DNA from: Rhizobium leguminosarum
GTDB lineage: Bacteria > Pseudomonadota > Alphaproteobacteria > Rhizobiales > Rhizobiaceae
Assembly (NCBI RefSeq): GCF_004123835.1
Contig: NZ_MZMU01000002.1
Location: 62,001-126,000, forward strand
DNA: 64,000 nucleotides
Direction: 5' to 3'
Made by a program: the position numbers and the translations under genes. The notes below the pieces were generated by a model, which made no database searches, was not told the origin of the DNA, and saw nothing but the letters and a program-made list of their open reading frames with translations. Below are positions 8,137-17,439 of this stretch, piece after piece; the stretch's first letter is position 1, and every line of letters starts with the position of its first letter.

Positions 8137-9072
8137 CTAGGTCGACAGCTCGTCCGCTGTCCCGTCGCCGAGTAGCCCTCGGTCCCAGGGCGGCTCGCCA
8201 CGGAATGTATCAACCAGAAAGTCGATAAATGCGCGTGCACGCGCGCTTTGATGGCGCGTTGATGGATGTACCGCGTACATCGCGATCGGCGGTCGCATGT
8301 GTTTTGCAAGAACGATCGAAAGCGCTCCGCTCCGAACAGCGTCGTGCACGATGAACGTCGGCAGCATCGCCACTCCAAGACCCGCAATGGCCGCTTCCCG
8401 GACAGCGTCCCCGTTCGCGAAGTCGAGCCGTGTATTCACAGACGGCACCACATCATTCGCGAATTTCCAATAGGAAGCTTCCTCACGGTTAGAGTAGACG
8501 ATTCCAGGAAACCGGGACAGGTCGTCAGGTTTTTGCGGCGTTCCAAGATGCTCAAGCAGCGCTGGGCTGGCGACGCACGCGTGCCGAATGATCACAAGCC
8601 TGCGAGCAATCAGTGACGAATCCGGCAACTGCGCAATACGGGTTGCGAGATCAAAACCATCCCGAACCAAATCGACCATTCGGTCGTCAGTATCGATCGA
8701 TAGCGAGACATCAGGATGGCGTTCCAGAAACTGTCCTACCGCCGGGGCCAGGCAGTGCACTGCAAATGAGACCGGTGCGGCGACACGGATGCCCCCTTTC
8801 AGTTCACCGCTCGCGCTCGATGCAGCTTCCTCTGCTTCTTCGAGCGCCGCTAGAAGCACCACTGCCCGTTCGTGCAACGCTCGGCCTGCTTCGGTGAGTT
8901 GGATCTGGCGTGTCGTACGATCGAAAAGCCTTGCCCCGAGCCTGTCTTCAAGGTCGCGGATCCGTCGGCTAACCGCCGATTTTGCTATGCCAAGACGCTT
9001 CGCCCCTGCACTAAACCCGCCTTCTGAGACAACCGTAATCAACGCCTGCAAGGCTTCAAACCGATCGGACAT
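8137..9072 (-). CDS. LysR-family transcriptional regulator
   Basis: A 311-residue LysR protein. The winged HTH is at residues 1-60 (FEALQALITVVSEGGFSAG, then AKRLGIAKSAVSRRIRDLE), followed by a substrate-binding domain. The start at 9072 (MSDRFEALQ) is preferred over the longer 9216 frame because family members begin just before the first helix. It is divergent from the isochorismatase-like gene at 9365, its most likely target under the usual LysR arrangement. Confidence 0.85.
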   Translation of the reverse strand: MSDRFEALQALITVVSEGGFSAGAKRLGIAKSAVSRRIRDLEDRLGARLFDRTTRQIQLTEAGRALHERAVVLLAALEEAEEAASSASGELKGGIRVAAPVSFAVHCLAPAVGQFLERHPDVSLSIDTDDRMVDLVRDGFDLATRIAQLPDSSLIARRLVIIRHACVASPALLEHLGTPQKPDDLSRFPGIVYSNREEASYWKFANDVVPSVNTRLDFANGDAVREAAIAGLGVAMLPTFIVHDAVRSGALSIVLAKHMRPPIAMYAVHPSTRHQSARARAFIDFLVDTFRGEPPWDRGLLGDGTADELST

Positions 9073-9307
9073 GGTCTCATTGTGAGCGAAAAATGCCGTG
9101 TCATCAAGTTCTCGTTTGGAGAACAAATTGTGCTTGGAAGAGTAGCTTTTCGAGAACACGGAAAGAGGTAGTTTGGCCGAAGTTCTAGCGATGGAACTGA
9201 GCACGATGGCAAGCAAGACCGATCGGCTGATCAGTATGCGTCCGCATTCGTTCTCCAGGGCTGGCCATTAGGAAACTCTCTTACCATGACCCGCGCTTCC
9301 ATAGCTT

Positions 9308-9352
9308 GCGGTTCAGTCGTCCATCTCGAACTGAATTCTCAACCAAATAAGA
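9308..9352 (+). repeat. Duplicated leader, copy 1 (before isochorismatase-like gene)
   Basis: GCGGTTCAGTCGTCCATCTC and the following bases to about 9352 are nearly identical to 13659-13706. This copy ends in a strong ribosome-binding site (AAGAAGGAG) for the gene at 9365. Both copies are divergent from LysR genes. Confidence 0.6.
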
Positions 9353-9364
9353 AGGAGACCATCC

Positions 9365-10006
9365 ATGACGAGCGAAACAATCCGCAACCCCGTAACCGAT
9401 CATCTCATCACGCCAGAGAATTCGGCTCTCCTCATCATCGATTACCAGCCTGTCCAGGTCTCGTCGATCCGATCGATGGACCGTGATGAACTCGTCTTCA
9501 ACATCACCGGCGTTGCCAAGGCAGCGGTCAACTATGGAGTGCCTGTTATTCATTCAACGGTGAACGTTGCCACCGGCCTCAACAAGCCGCCGATCCAGCA
9601 GCTGCAGGATGTCCTCGGTGACCTCCAGGTCTATGACCGGACCACCGTCAACGCTTGGGAAGATGTCGAATTCAAGCAAGCAGTCAAGGCACTCGGGCGT
9701 CGTAAGCTTATCATCACCGCACTTTGGACAGAAGTGTGCTTGGCTTTCCCCGCTCTTGACGCCTTGCGGGAAGGTTATGAGGTCTACGTTCCGGTCGATG
9801 CGGTAGGCGGGACGTCGGTCGCGGCCCACGAGGCTGGCCTCCGTCGGATCGAGCAAGCTGGCGGCAAGATGACCAGCCGAGTCCAGTTGTACTGCGAATT
9901 CCAGCGAGATTGGGCTCGCAAAGCGACCGTCCCGGGTTTCATGAACGTCTTCGAAAGCTTCGATGGGTTTAATCCTGAGAAAGCCGCCGCTGTCGCGTCG
10001 GCCTAA
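9365..10006 (+). CDS. Isochorismatase-family cysteine hydrolase
   Basis: A 213-residue cysteine hydrolase. The catalytic triad of the family is visible: Asp26 (ALLIIDYQ), Lys114 (RRKLII) and Cys125 in TEVCLAFPALDA. The length matches YcaC-like hydrolases, whose physiological substrates are mostly unknown; true isochorismate cleavage is unlikely because there are no siderophore genes nearby. AAGGAG stands a few bases before the ATG. The gene is divergent from a LysR regulator and shares a duplicated leader with the locus at 13.66 kb. Confidence 0.88.
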   Translation: MTSETIRNPVTDHLITPENSALLIIDYQPVQVSSIRSMDRDELVFNITGVAKAAVNYGVPVIHSTVNVATGLNKPPIQQLQDVLGDLQVYDRTTVNAWEDVEFKQAVKALGRRKLIITALWTEVCLAFPALDALREGYEVYVPVDAVGGTSVAAHEAGLRRIEQAGGKMTSRVQLYCEFQRDWARKATVPGFMNVFESFDGFNPEKAAAVASA

Positions 10007-10032
10007 GATCAACTGATCATTCTGATTGTAAA

Positions 10033-10062
10033 TCGCAGCGGCATCGATGTTCGCCGCTGCGA
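10033..10062 (+). terminator. Hairpin after the isochorismatase-like gene
   Basis: TCGCAGCGGC and GCCGCTGCGA form a perfect 10-bp stem with a 10-base loop, 26 bp after the stop. There is no T-tract, so termination is likely but not certain. Confidence 0.5.
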
Positions 10063-10399
10063 CCACTTGTAGTTCTAGCGCGTTCAGCCTTTTTCTGACC
10101 GTGCCCCCGCCGCCATAGTCGCTGCCACCATACGCCTCGATGCGATACGAACCTGCGCCATCTGATCTCCGACGTTACCTCGTTAATCTTCCTACTAAAG
10201 CCGAGGCGCTGATTGAGAATAGCTCCCCGCTGTTTGCATTGCGACCGAGGTATGACCGCTTTGCGCCCACAAGCGGACCATTGCTTTGATCATTAGCTTC
10301 TATATCGAAGATCACCACGAGCAATGTTCGAGCGCAGCAAACCCTTCAAATGATTTCAAGTCGGGATGCGTGTGCTGAAAGGTCTCTCGTATTCTTACG
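10063..10399. other. Intergenic stretch with nothing recognised
   Basis: No coding sequence, repeat or RNA gene could be supported between the hairpin at 10062 and the TetR remnant at 10400. Confidence 0.35.
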
Positions 10400-10645
10400 T
10401 CAACTCTTACGCGCGAGCACATCAATGATATGAGTCACTCGCTCTTTGCGGAACGCCGCCCTGATCCGGCCGTGGCGCTCAAGTTCTGCTAGACCATGAA
10501 GGGTCACCGAGGCCCAGCCGTCTTTTTCGGCAAGCATTTTTGCAGCGCCGATGATCCGCTGCTCTCGCTCCGCTTTCTCCCGCTCTTTGCGTTCACTTAT
10601 CGCTTTCACTAGGCAATGCTGCCACCCTCCTAGCCGCCGCCGCAT
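10400..10645 (-). pseudogene. N-terminal remnant of a TetR-family regulator
   Basis: Residues reading SERKEREKAEREQRIIGAAK, then MLAEKDGWASVTLHGLAE, match helices 1-2 of a TetR HTH domain. After that the sequence loses similarity: the recognition helix is replaced by ERHGRIRAAFRKERV and a stop follows. The ligand-binding domain is absent. The true start is probably around 10610, since the first residues of the open frame overlap the doxX-like remnant on the other strand. Confidence 0.55.
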
Positions 10646-10947
10646 TTCTCCTCGCTGCTGTCATCAACGCGTCCGGCCGCAAGGCTGTTCAAGAAGAGTT
10701 CGTTCGTTACGGATTTCCATCGTGGTGGTGTTGGATCACCGCGATTTTGGAATTTCTGACGGCACTCTTACTGGTCTTGCGGCCAACCTTCGCAATCGGC
10801 GTGATGCTTGGAGCCTGCATCATGGTCGCCGCAATCCTCGCTGCCATTAGGGCCCGCGATTTCCGCCATATCCCGCCGCCATTCGGTGTTCCTGCTGCTG
10901 CTCACTGGTCAGGACGACCCGCGCGATCAGTTCGAAGAGGTCGCTAA
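10612..10947 (+). pseudogene. DoxX-like membrane protein remnant
   Basis: In one frame the region encodes LLAAAAFLLAAVINASGRKA, a segment with YGFPSWW, and ILEFLTALLLVLRPTFAIGV, the pattern of DoxX-like four-helix proteins. No good start codon is present upstream, and after RDFRHIPPP the expected final helix (LLLLTG) continues in another frame. It abuts the TetR remnant head to head with no promoter left between them, so a deletion appears to have removed the divergent promoter. Confidence 0.6.
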
Positions 10948-11026
10948 CGCTGGCATGGCTTTTCCTTGTCGAGATGGGGTGTCACCGCCCTCCGATCGGT
11001 TTGTCGGAGGGCAGATTTGATCGGCT

Positions 11027-11644
11027 TCAAACCACCTCGAGAACTTCGCTCAAAGGGCGCCGCGGCTTCTGCGGCCAGTTTTCAGAGGTCGCATAACCAA
11101 CGGCCAAGAGGAGTGCCGGTACTTCGTTCTCGGCAAGTCCGAATTCGCGGCTGACACCTTGCGGGTCAAAACCGATCATCGGTGTAGAACCAAGTCCCAG
11201 CGACGTGGCGGCGAGTACGAGTGTCATGGCGCTGAAGGTGGCACTGCGCACAGCTTCGTCGCGGGCGCGCTGAGGCTGTTCGAAGTACAGACTTTTTGCA
11301 GCACCGGTCCAACCCGGCACCATCTCCTGCGGCATGATCCCGGCTGCGACGACAGGCGCCAGGCGATCGGGCATCACGCTGTGCTCGGCGATGACACCGC
11401 AAACGATATAGGTTACCGCGGCATCGGTGATCTTGGGCTGATCCCATGCGACCGCTCGCAGCCTTGCTTTGGCATCCGCGGAACGAACGGCGACAAGGCG
11501 CCAGTTCTGCAAGTTGAACGCTGAGGGAGCAAGCGTCGCGAGGCGAGCGAGTTCAGTGACCTGCGCGTTGCTGATGTCTCTCGAAGCGTCGTAGAGACTG
11601 GTCGTGCTGCGCTGCTCGATTGTGTTGATGATCGGATTGGTCAT
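11027..11644 (-). CDS. Nitroreductase family protein
   Basis: A 205-residue FMN-dependent nitroreductase-fold protein. The N-terminal RSTTSLYD corresponds to the family's R..R.F/Y motif, LAPSAFNLQNWRLVAV is the FMN-contacting segment, and GLGSTPMIGFD lies in the second flavin region. Members reduce nitroaromatics, quinones or related electrophiles with NAD(P)H. It lies downstream of an SDR gene on the same strand after about 90 bp and may share its transcript. The role in the cell is inferred to be detoxification. Confidence 0.88.
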   Translation of the reverse strand: MTNPIINTIEQRSTTSLYDASRDISNAQVTELARLATLAPSAFNLQNWRLVAVRSADAKARLRAVAWDQPKITDAAVTYIVCGVIAEHSVMPDRLAPVVAAGIMPQEMVPGWTGAAKSLYFEQPQRARDEAVRSATFSAMTLVLAATSLGLGSTPMIGFDPQGVSREFGLAENEVPALLLAVGYATSENWPQKPRRPLSEVLEVV

Positions 11645-11730
11645 GAGGATTTCCTTGATTGATAGGCATGGCTCCGCCCCACCAGTTTCTCATGTCGGTA
11701 ATGGGGATCGTATGGACCGTCGGAGCTTCG

Positions 11731-12516
11731 TCAGGCGATGGTTTCGACAACCCCGCCATCAACACGAAGCGCTGCTCCGGTCGTTGCGGACGCCTGTTGC
11801 GAGCTGACGTAGAGGATCATGTTCGCCACTTCCTCGACCGACGCCGCACGTTGGATGATCGAGGAACTGCGATGCGCTTTGATGAAGGTCTTGGCGACGG
11901 TCTCGATACTGTCACCGGTTCGCTCGACTTCGGATTGAAGCATCTTCGACACTCCTTCGGTGAGTGTCGGTCCGGGAAGAACCGAGTTCACCGTAACGCC
12001 GGTACCGGCTAATCGCTTTGCAAGCCCGCGCGAGATGGAAAGCTGGCTCGTTTTCGTGAAACCGTAATGGATCATGTCGGCCGGAATGTTGAGCGCAGAC
12101 TCCGAGGACACGAAAACGATACGTCCCCATCCACGCTCGACCATTCCGGGAGCATAGGCTCGAGAAATTCGCACTCCCGACATGACGTTCGTCTGGAAGA
12201 AGCGATCCCATTCGGAATCCGGAGTTTCGAAGAAGTCCTGCGGGCCATAGATGCCGATATTGTTGATGACGACATCGAAACTCGGATGTCTGGCCACCAG
12301 CCGGTCGCAATCGACCGCGGTGCCGAGATCGCCCGCAAAACCGGATAGCCTGCTTCCCGCGCCCAGCCGCCCTATGGCTGACCTGACACTCTCGTCGGTG
12401 CGGCCGTTGATGACCACTTCCGCGCCGCCTTCGAGAAACCCTTTTGCAACCGCGAGGCCAATGCCGTTGGTGGAGCCTGTAATGAGAACCGTTTTGTCTT
12501 TGAAATCGATATTCAT
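11731..12516 (-). CDS. SDR-family NAD(P)-dependent oxidoreductase
   Basis: A 261-residue classical short-chain dehydrogenase. The cofactor motif GSTNGIG is at 14-20, NNIG sits near residue 85, the catalytic Ser lies in VSSES (138-140), and Tyr151 and Lys155 occur in YGFTK. The C-terminal AALRVDGGV is typical. NGRT after the second strand suggests NADP preference. It is transcribed toward the nitroreductase and lies just downstream of a LysR gene on the same strand, which may be its regulator. The substrate is unknown. Confidence 0.88.
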   Translation of the reverse strand: MNIDFKDKTVLITGSTNGIGLAVAKGFLEGGAEVVINGRTDESVRSAIGRLGAGSRLSGFAGDLGTAVDCDRLVARHPSFDVVINNIGIYGPQDFFETPDSEWDRFFQTNVMSGVRISRAYAPGMVERGWGRIVFVSSESALNIPADMIHYGFTKTSQLSISRGLAKRLAGTGVTVNSVLPGPTLTEGVSKMLQSEVERTGDSIETVAKTFIKAHRSSSIIQRAASVEEVANMILYVSSQQASATTGAALRVDGGVVETIA

Positions 12517-12613
12517 GGTAAGCCCTCTTGTCTGCTGAGGGCTAATTTGGCTCTTCTTTACTCGGTTTATAATCGGCTTGGCCTCGGTAGGTCAATTCGA
12601 GATTTTCGAAAAG

Positions 12614-13507
12614 TCATCTGACCGACGCCTGTGCGATTGCAGTGCTCAGATAAGCGACGAGTGCCGCAGTGCGCCTGCTCGGCGGACCAGCCGGTTGTAC
12701 GGCATAAAGATCGACATGCCCGGCGACGTACGCGTCGAGTGCCGTCTCGAGCTTTCCCGTCTGCAGTTCGTTGCGGATATCCCAATCGTTTTTCAATACG
12801 ACCCCGACGCCTTCGACGCCCCACTCCCGAAGGATCGCGCCGTCGCTGGCTTGCCGGTCACCGGAAACCTTGACGGTGAACTGTCGGTCTCCGTCACGAA
12901 ATGGCCACGCCGCCAGAGGTGCTCCCGGCCTGGAGAGAATGAGACAATTATGGTCGGACAGATCGCCGGGATGACGAGGTTTTCCCGCACGGTGCCAATA
13001 ATCGGGCGAGGCACACACCAGCCGGTGACCCCTTACCAGCAGCCGGGCGCGAAGGCTTGAGTCTGCCAACGGTCCGTATCGCAGCGCGAGATCGATCCGC
13101 TCCTCAACCAAATCGATGGTGCTGTCTGTCAAAACGAGTGACATGGTGATCTGGGGGTGCAAAACCTGAAAGGCATCGAGGTGGGTACGCAGTTGTGACC
13201 TCCCGAAGTCGTTCGTCGCCGTAACCTTGATCGGACCCGTCAAAGGCCCATTTTCCATCATTCCGCTCATTGCGGCATCCCAGTCGGCTAAGATCCGCCG
13301 CGCATCTACCAGCAACCTTTCGCCTTCGTGGGTGAATACCAGACGTCGTGTGGTCCGCGTCATAAGACGGGCGCCAAACTCCTGCTCAAGCTGCGTGACC
13401 GCCAGCGCGACGGTTGATGTAGCGATTGCACGTTGGCGTGCAACCCCTGAAAAGCTCTCGGTTTCGGCGACAGCTATATAGAGGCGCAGCGCGTCCATGC
13501 GGTCCAT
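12614..13507 (-). CDS. LysR-family transcriptional regulator
   Basis: A 297-residue LysR protein with the N-terminal HTH (MDALRLYIAVAETESFSGVA, then STVALAVTQLEQEFGARLMT) and a typical substrate-binding domain. Opposite its start, about 150 bp away, is the second copy of the leader found before the isochorismatase-like gene, although no intact gene follows it now. Its present target may be the downstream SDR and nitroreductase genes. Confidence 0.85.
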   Translation of the reverse strand: MDRMDALRLYIAVAETESFSGVARQRAIATSTVALAVTQLEQEFGARLMTRTTRRLVFTHEGERLLVDARRILADWDAAMSGMMENGPLTGPIKVTATNDFGRSQLRTHLDAFQVLHPQITMSLVLTDSTIDLVEERIDLALRYGPLADSSLRARLLVRGHRLVCASPDYWHRAGKPRHPGDLSDHNCLILSRPGAPLAAWPFRDGDRQFTVKVSGDRQASDGAILREWGVEGVGVVLKNDWDIRNELQTGKLETALDAYVAGHVDLYAVQPAGPPSRRTAALVAYLSTAIAQASVR

Positions 13508-13658
13508 CGTTCGACTTTCTCAAACAGTGATGCCGATTTTTTTGTTGATCATAGCCAGGGTTTGGCTTGTTTGGAAGGCAATGCCATACGTTCTTGGTCT
13601 ATTGGGCGATCGTCGTTGCACTCTTTCCTCTTTTGTTTGATTTACCGCCACGGCTCTC

Positions 13659-13706
13659 GCGGTGCAGTCGTCCATCTCGAACTTAGTTCTCAACGAAACA
13701 AAGAAA
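13659..13706 (+). repeat. Duplicated leader, copy 2 (now before a decayed gene)
   Basis: GCGGTGCAGTCGTCCATCTC and the following bases match 9308-9352 closely, with a few substitutions. As in copy 1, a LysR gene is divergent on the left. The gene it should lead into is missing; DUF3883 remnant sequence follows within 10 bases. Confidence 0.6.
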
Positions 13707-14414
13707 GCAGCTTATCGACTATCTCGATCGCATGGGGATCCCGCGCGGGCGGGAATGGGAACTCGAAGACGACGACGCGGAGGAGATCGCGCTCCGCCAG
13801 GTTTTCGACAATCTCGACACCGATGGGGACAGGAGCGACTCCGAGCCGCCACCCGTCGCGAGCCCGCACCGCCTCTTCCCCCTATTCCCCCACCACCTAC
13901 GCCTCCGCCTGCGTCGCCACCGTTCAAGCTTCCCGACATCGATGAAGTCGATCTGACGATCGCGCCTGCAAAGGGAAGCCGGATCGAACCGCAGCAATCG
14001 TCGGGCGGCGGCAGCAGCTCCGGCACGTGGCTGCCGCCGACGCTGGCTGAGGTCGAGCGCGCCGGGCTGCTCGGCCGGCGCGGCGAGGAACTCATCTATC
14101 GGATGGAGCTGAAGAAGGTCCGCGAGTTCGGCTACGACCAGCCGAACCGCTACGTCATCTGGACCTCTCGCGTCGAACCCGGTGCCGACCATGATATCCG
14201 CTCGATCGACGCGGAAGGGCGGCCGCGATGGCTCGAGGTCAAGGCCACACTGGGATCGATGGCCGATTTGATTGGCCTCGCAAGGAATTCGAGCCAGGTC
14301 CTGTCGCTTATCCAAGGCGCAATTGTGATGGCACAGTCGACGCCCGATCCTGGCATTGTCGAGGCAAATCGCGATGCAGCCAGATTGTTGTTGGAGGATG
14401 GTGTGGCCGGTTGA
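13706..14414 (+). pseudogene. Frameshifted remnant of a DUF3883-domain protein
   Basis: Three frames must be joined. The first (about 13706-13850) reads YLDRMGIPRGREWELEDDDA. The second (to about 14240) reads a Pro-rich linker, then LPPTLAEVERAGLLGRRGEE and the DUF3883-like WTSRVEPGADHDIRSIDAEG, then RPRWLEVKAT. The third continues as GIDGRFDWPRKEFE. The last two blocks form the nuclease-like core of DUF3883, a domain found at the C-terminus of large ATPase and defence proteins. Only the last fifth or so of such a protein remains, so this is a degraded fragment. Confidence 0.65.
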
Positions 14415-14543
14415 TTTCCGTTAGGCAGGCGACTGGCGTCCCGATCGAGAATTGGATTGCCGCACGGACAGCTTAATCGTAGCGCCATCCTAGCCACCCC
14501 ATACCTTCAAGCGGACCGCATTCTGCGATGAGGTGAGCTATTC

Positions 14544-15170
14544 TTGCCGTTCAGTTTGAATTGCCCGACAAGCGTCATCAGACCGTCGGCTTCATGGCCC
14601 AGTTGCTACGACAGAGCATTGTTTTCCTCTGCTATCGCGGCGTCGGCCTGCGTCATGTGGTCCATATTCTTGACAGAGTCATTGGAGGCCCACGGCTCTG
14701 CGCCCGTGCTTGATCTTTCTGCAGCGTCATACAGTTCAGAACATGGATTTGAGGCAGCGAGGCACTTGTTCCAAGTGATCCCACCCGAGCAATGGCCGGA
14801 TCTTCTTATGTGCGAGAACGATGCTTTGGCCTTCGGCGCGATCGATTACGTTCGAAGTGCCTTGAAACTTCGTATTCCCGCTGACATTGCGATTGCCGGT
14901 TTTGATAACACGCCTCTCGCCGCCTCCCCTGCCTATGACCTGACGACATACGAACAGCCCGCTAACGAAATGGTTGCGGCAATCCTATCGATGATACTGG
15001 GCAGAGAGCCGCGAGAAAGCAAAGCATTTAGAGGAAAAACTTGTCGCTCGATCAACCGCTTGATCATCGGCAAATCTGGCGCGTCAGACGCTACCACTCG
15101 CAAGGAGCAGGTGAAATCAAGCTGTTTCAAAACTGGATGGGGCCTGCGTTGTCCGAGTGAGGACAATTGA
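14544..15170 (+). pseudogene. Ligand-binding-domain remnant of a LacI-family regulator
   Basis: From about 14690 the frame reads PDLLMCENDALAFGAIDYVR, then IPADIAIAGFDNTPLAASPA and LTTYEQPANEMV. These are hallmarks of the LacI/GalR periplasmic-binding-like domain (the effector-domain ND.A.G and GFDN motifs). The HTH and the first half of the sensor domain are missing and the C-terminus runs on into unrelated residues. It cannot act as a repressor as it stands. Confidence 0.65.
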
Positions 15171-15273
15171 CCATCGTCTCTGCGTCCGCTGTTACTGCCA
15201 GCGCAAGCGCGAAGATTGGGGCGTGTCAGGGACCTGCCATGACCCGCCTTGAAGCTAAGCGGTATCCGGCGTG

Positions 15274-15648
15274 CTACTCATTCGCAGACTGATGCATGTC
15301 ACGCCGCATGAAGGCCCAGTCGATCAGTTCCGCCATGGACGGACCGAGGGCAATGCCCATATCACTGAGTGCGTACTCAACGCGTGGTGGAACCTGAGGA
15401 TAGACCGTCCGTGTGACAATGCCGTCCTTCTCCAGCTCTTTCAGCTGCTGGATCAGCATTTTCTGGTTCACGCCCTCGACCCGCTTTTCTAATTCGGAGA
15501 AACGCAGCGGACCCTTTGCTCCGAAAAGCTGACAGATGATGACGATCTTCCATTTCCCCTCAAGGACCTGAAGAGCGTCCCTGGTCGCAGCTGCCCAGAT
15601 CAATTGCTGCTTGGGATCGTCGCAGCGCCAATCTCTCTCGATCGCCAT
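15274..15648 (-). CDS. HxlR-family transcriptional regulator
   Basis: A 124-residue winged-helix protein of the HxlR (MarR-like) family: LEGKWKIVIICQLFGAKGPL, then RFSELEKRVEGVNQKMLIQQ and LKELEKDGIVTRTVYPQVPP, which has the beta-wing typical of the family. A cysteine at the N-terminus (WRCDDP) is in the position used for redox or electrophile sensing in several members. The start at 15648 (MAIERDW) follows a GAGGT ribosome-binding site. It is divergent from a NAD(P)-binding reductase-like gene, its probable target. A C-terminal fragment of a similar gene lies at 26.1 kb. Confidence 0.88.
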   Translation of the reverse strand: MAIERDWRCDDPKQQLIWAAATRDALQVLEGKWKIVIICQLFGAKGPLRFSELEKRVEGVNQKMLIQQLKELEKDGIVTRTVYPQVPPRVEYALSDMGIALGPSMAELIDWAFMRRDMHQSANE

Positions 15649-15783
15649 ACTTACCTCAAGGTGGGTTACACACTTTTTAGTCGGTTCTTGCCGTATCAGA
15701 TAGCTATACCTATTCTTCGGAGCACAACAAGTCACGTCTCCGTTGGAGGGCGTTGAATCCAATACTCATGGCAAGGAAATGAT

Positions 15784-16518
15784 ATGAAGATCGGCATTAT
15801 CGGCGCAGGCAACATCGGCGCGACACTGGCGCGCAAGCTAGCTGCCGCAGGGCACGAGATCAAGCTCGCCAACTCCAAAGGCCCGGAATCGATCGGTGAC
15901 CTTGCCGCGGAAGTTGGTGCGACGGCTACGACCAAGGAAGAGGCCGTGACGGGGGTGGATACCGTGATCCTTTCCATCCCGTTCTCAGCCCATCGCGACC
16001 TTGCCAAGTTGTTTGAAAATGTTCCCGAGAACGTCGTCGTCGTGGACACCTCCAACTACTATCCGTTTCGGGACGGGGCGATCAGCGAGGTCGATGGTGG
16101 CAAACCGGAAGCGATCTGGGTTACCGAGCAGATCAAACGACCCATCATTAAAGCTTGGAACGCCGTGCTTTCTGCGACCCTTGCGGACAAGGGCATAGAC
16201 AAGACGCAACCCCGCCGCATCGCCCTCCCGGTGGCGGGTGATGAGCTTGAAGCGAAGTCGCGAGTCATGGAACTGGTAGAGGCGACTGGCTTCGAAGCCG
16301 TCGACGCCGGGGAGCTTGCCACCTCATGGCGACAGCAGCCGGGCACTCCTGCCTATTGCACGGAACTGACGGCTGACGAGCTGAAAACGGCACTCGAAAA
16401 AGCTGACCAGAACCGCTCGGCGGGTAACCGCGAGGCCCTGATCAAGGTCTTCATGGAAAAAGGCGGCAGCCTGACCCATGACGACATTGTCGCCCTCAAC
16501 CGCGCCGTGACCGCGTGA
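15784..16518 (+). CDS. NADPH-dependent F420 reductase-like protein
   Basis: A 244-residue Rossmann-fold protein of the NADPH:F420 oxidoreductase-like family, which in bacteria without F420 acts as a general NAD(P)-binding reductase. The N-terminal IGIIGAGNIGATLA is the dinucleotide site, NSKGP follows the second strand, and VVVDTSNYYPFRDG and PGTPAYCTEL are conserved in the family. It is divergent from an HxlR-type regulator, an arrangement common for quinone- or electrophile-responsive reductases. A diverged tandem copy follows, with the stop and the next start overlapping. Confidence 0.8.
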   Translation: MKIGIIGAGNIGATLARKLAAAGHEIKLANSKGPESIGDLAAEVGATATTKEEAVTGVDTVILSIPFSAHRDLAKLFENVPENVVVVDTSNYYPFRDGAISEVDGGKPEAIWVTEQIKRPIIKAWNAVLSATLADKGIDKTQPRRIALPVAGDELEAKSRVMELVEATGFEAVDAGELATSWRQQPGTPAYCTELTADELKTALEKADQNRSAGNREALIKVFMEKGGSLTHDDIVALNRAVTA

Positions 16519-17278
16519 GCAAGTCGGGAAACATGATGAAAGTTGGTATTCTTGGCGCCGGCCACATCGGAAAAACGCTGGTCCGTGAATTGAGCAGAAC
16601 CGGATACGATGTGAAAGTAGCAAACTCACGTGGTCCCGAAACGATCGAGCCATCAGTATTTGCCTCAGGTGGACGCGCCGTCACGATCGAGCAGGCAGTC
16701 GAGGACGTCAACTGATCCTTTCGATCCCGCTCAACCGCTTGTCCGAAATTGCGCCCAAAATTGCCGCCCTTCCAGAGGACACGGTGGTGATCGATACGTC
16801 CAACTATTATCCGATGCGTGATGCCGAGATCGCCGACATAGAAGCCGGCGAGGTCGAGAGTGTCTGGGTCTCCAGACAACTCGGCCGACCGGTCGCAAAA
16901 GCTTGGAATGCAATCGGTTCCGTTTCGTTCGCCCGACTGGGAACACCTGCGGGGCACCCGGATCGGATCGCCATACCAGTTGCTGCAGATAATGAACGCG
17001 ACCGACGAGTCGCAATGGCGCTTGTCGACGATACAGGATTCGACGCGGTCGATGCTGGACCGCTTTCCGAGTCATGGCGCCAGCAGCCCGGCGCCCCCGT
17101 TTACTGCACGGATCTCACGGCCGGCGAGGTACCCGATGCACTGGCGGTCGCGGAAAGATCCCGGCTGCCGAAGCGGCGAGACCTGTCCGTCGCTGGGGTT
17201 CAGGAGAGGCTTGGCGATACGAAGAGCAATCCCGACGCGGACTTTCTCGTGTGTTTGAACAGGGCCCTGTTCCTGTAG
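16515..17278 (+). pseudogene. Tandem reductase copy broken by a single-base deletion
   Basis: This is a paralogue of the preceding gene. The first frame (16515-16715) encodes VGILGAGHIGKTLVRELSRT and ends at a stop after EDVN. The remaining two thirds (from about 16714 to 17278) are open in another frame and include VVIDTSNYYPMRD and PGAPVYCTDL. Restoring one base near 16713 would rejoin them as ILSIPLNRLSE, so a one-base loss or a sequencing error explains the break. Otherwise it is full length. Confidence 0.75.
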
Positions 17279-17439
17279 ATCGCCATCTGCTGCATCCGAG
17301 CCTGAAATCCACCTGTCGTCAGACCATGCGGTCGGGGGTGCGGCCCAAGCCGACTTTGTGGCGGCGAGGGAACCGCACCGATCCAAGATGCGCCAAAACC
17401 TGGTAACGCGCGGCCAACGAGCACTGCTGGCGCAGGAAC

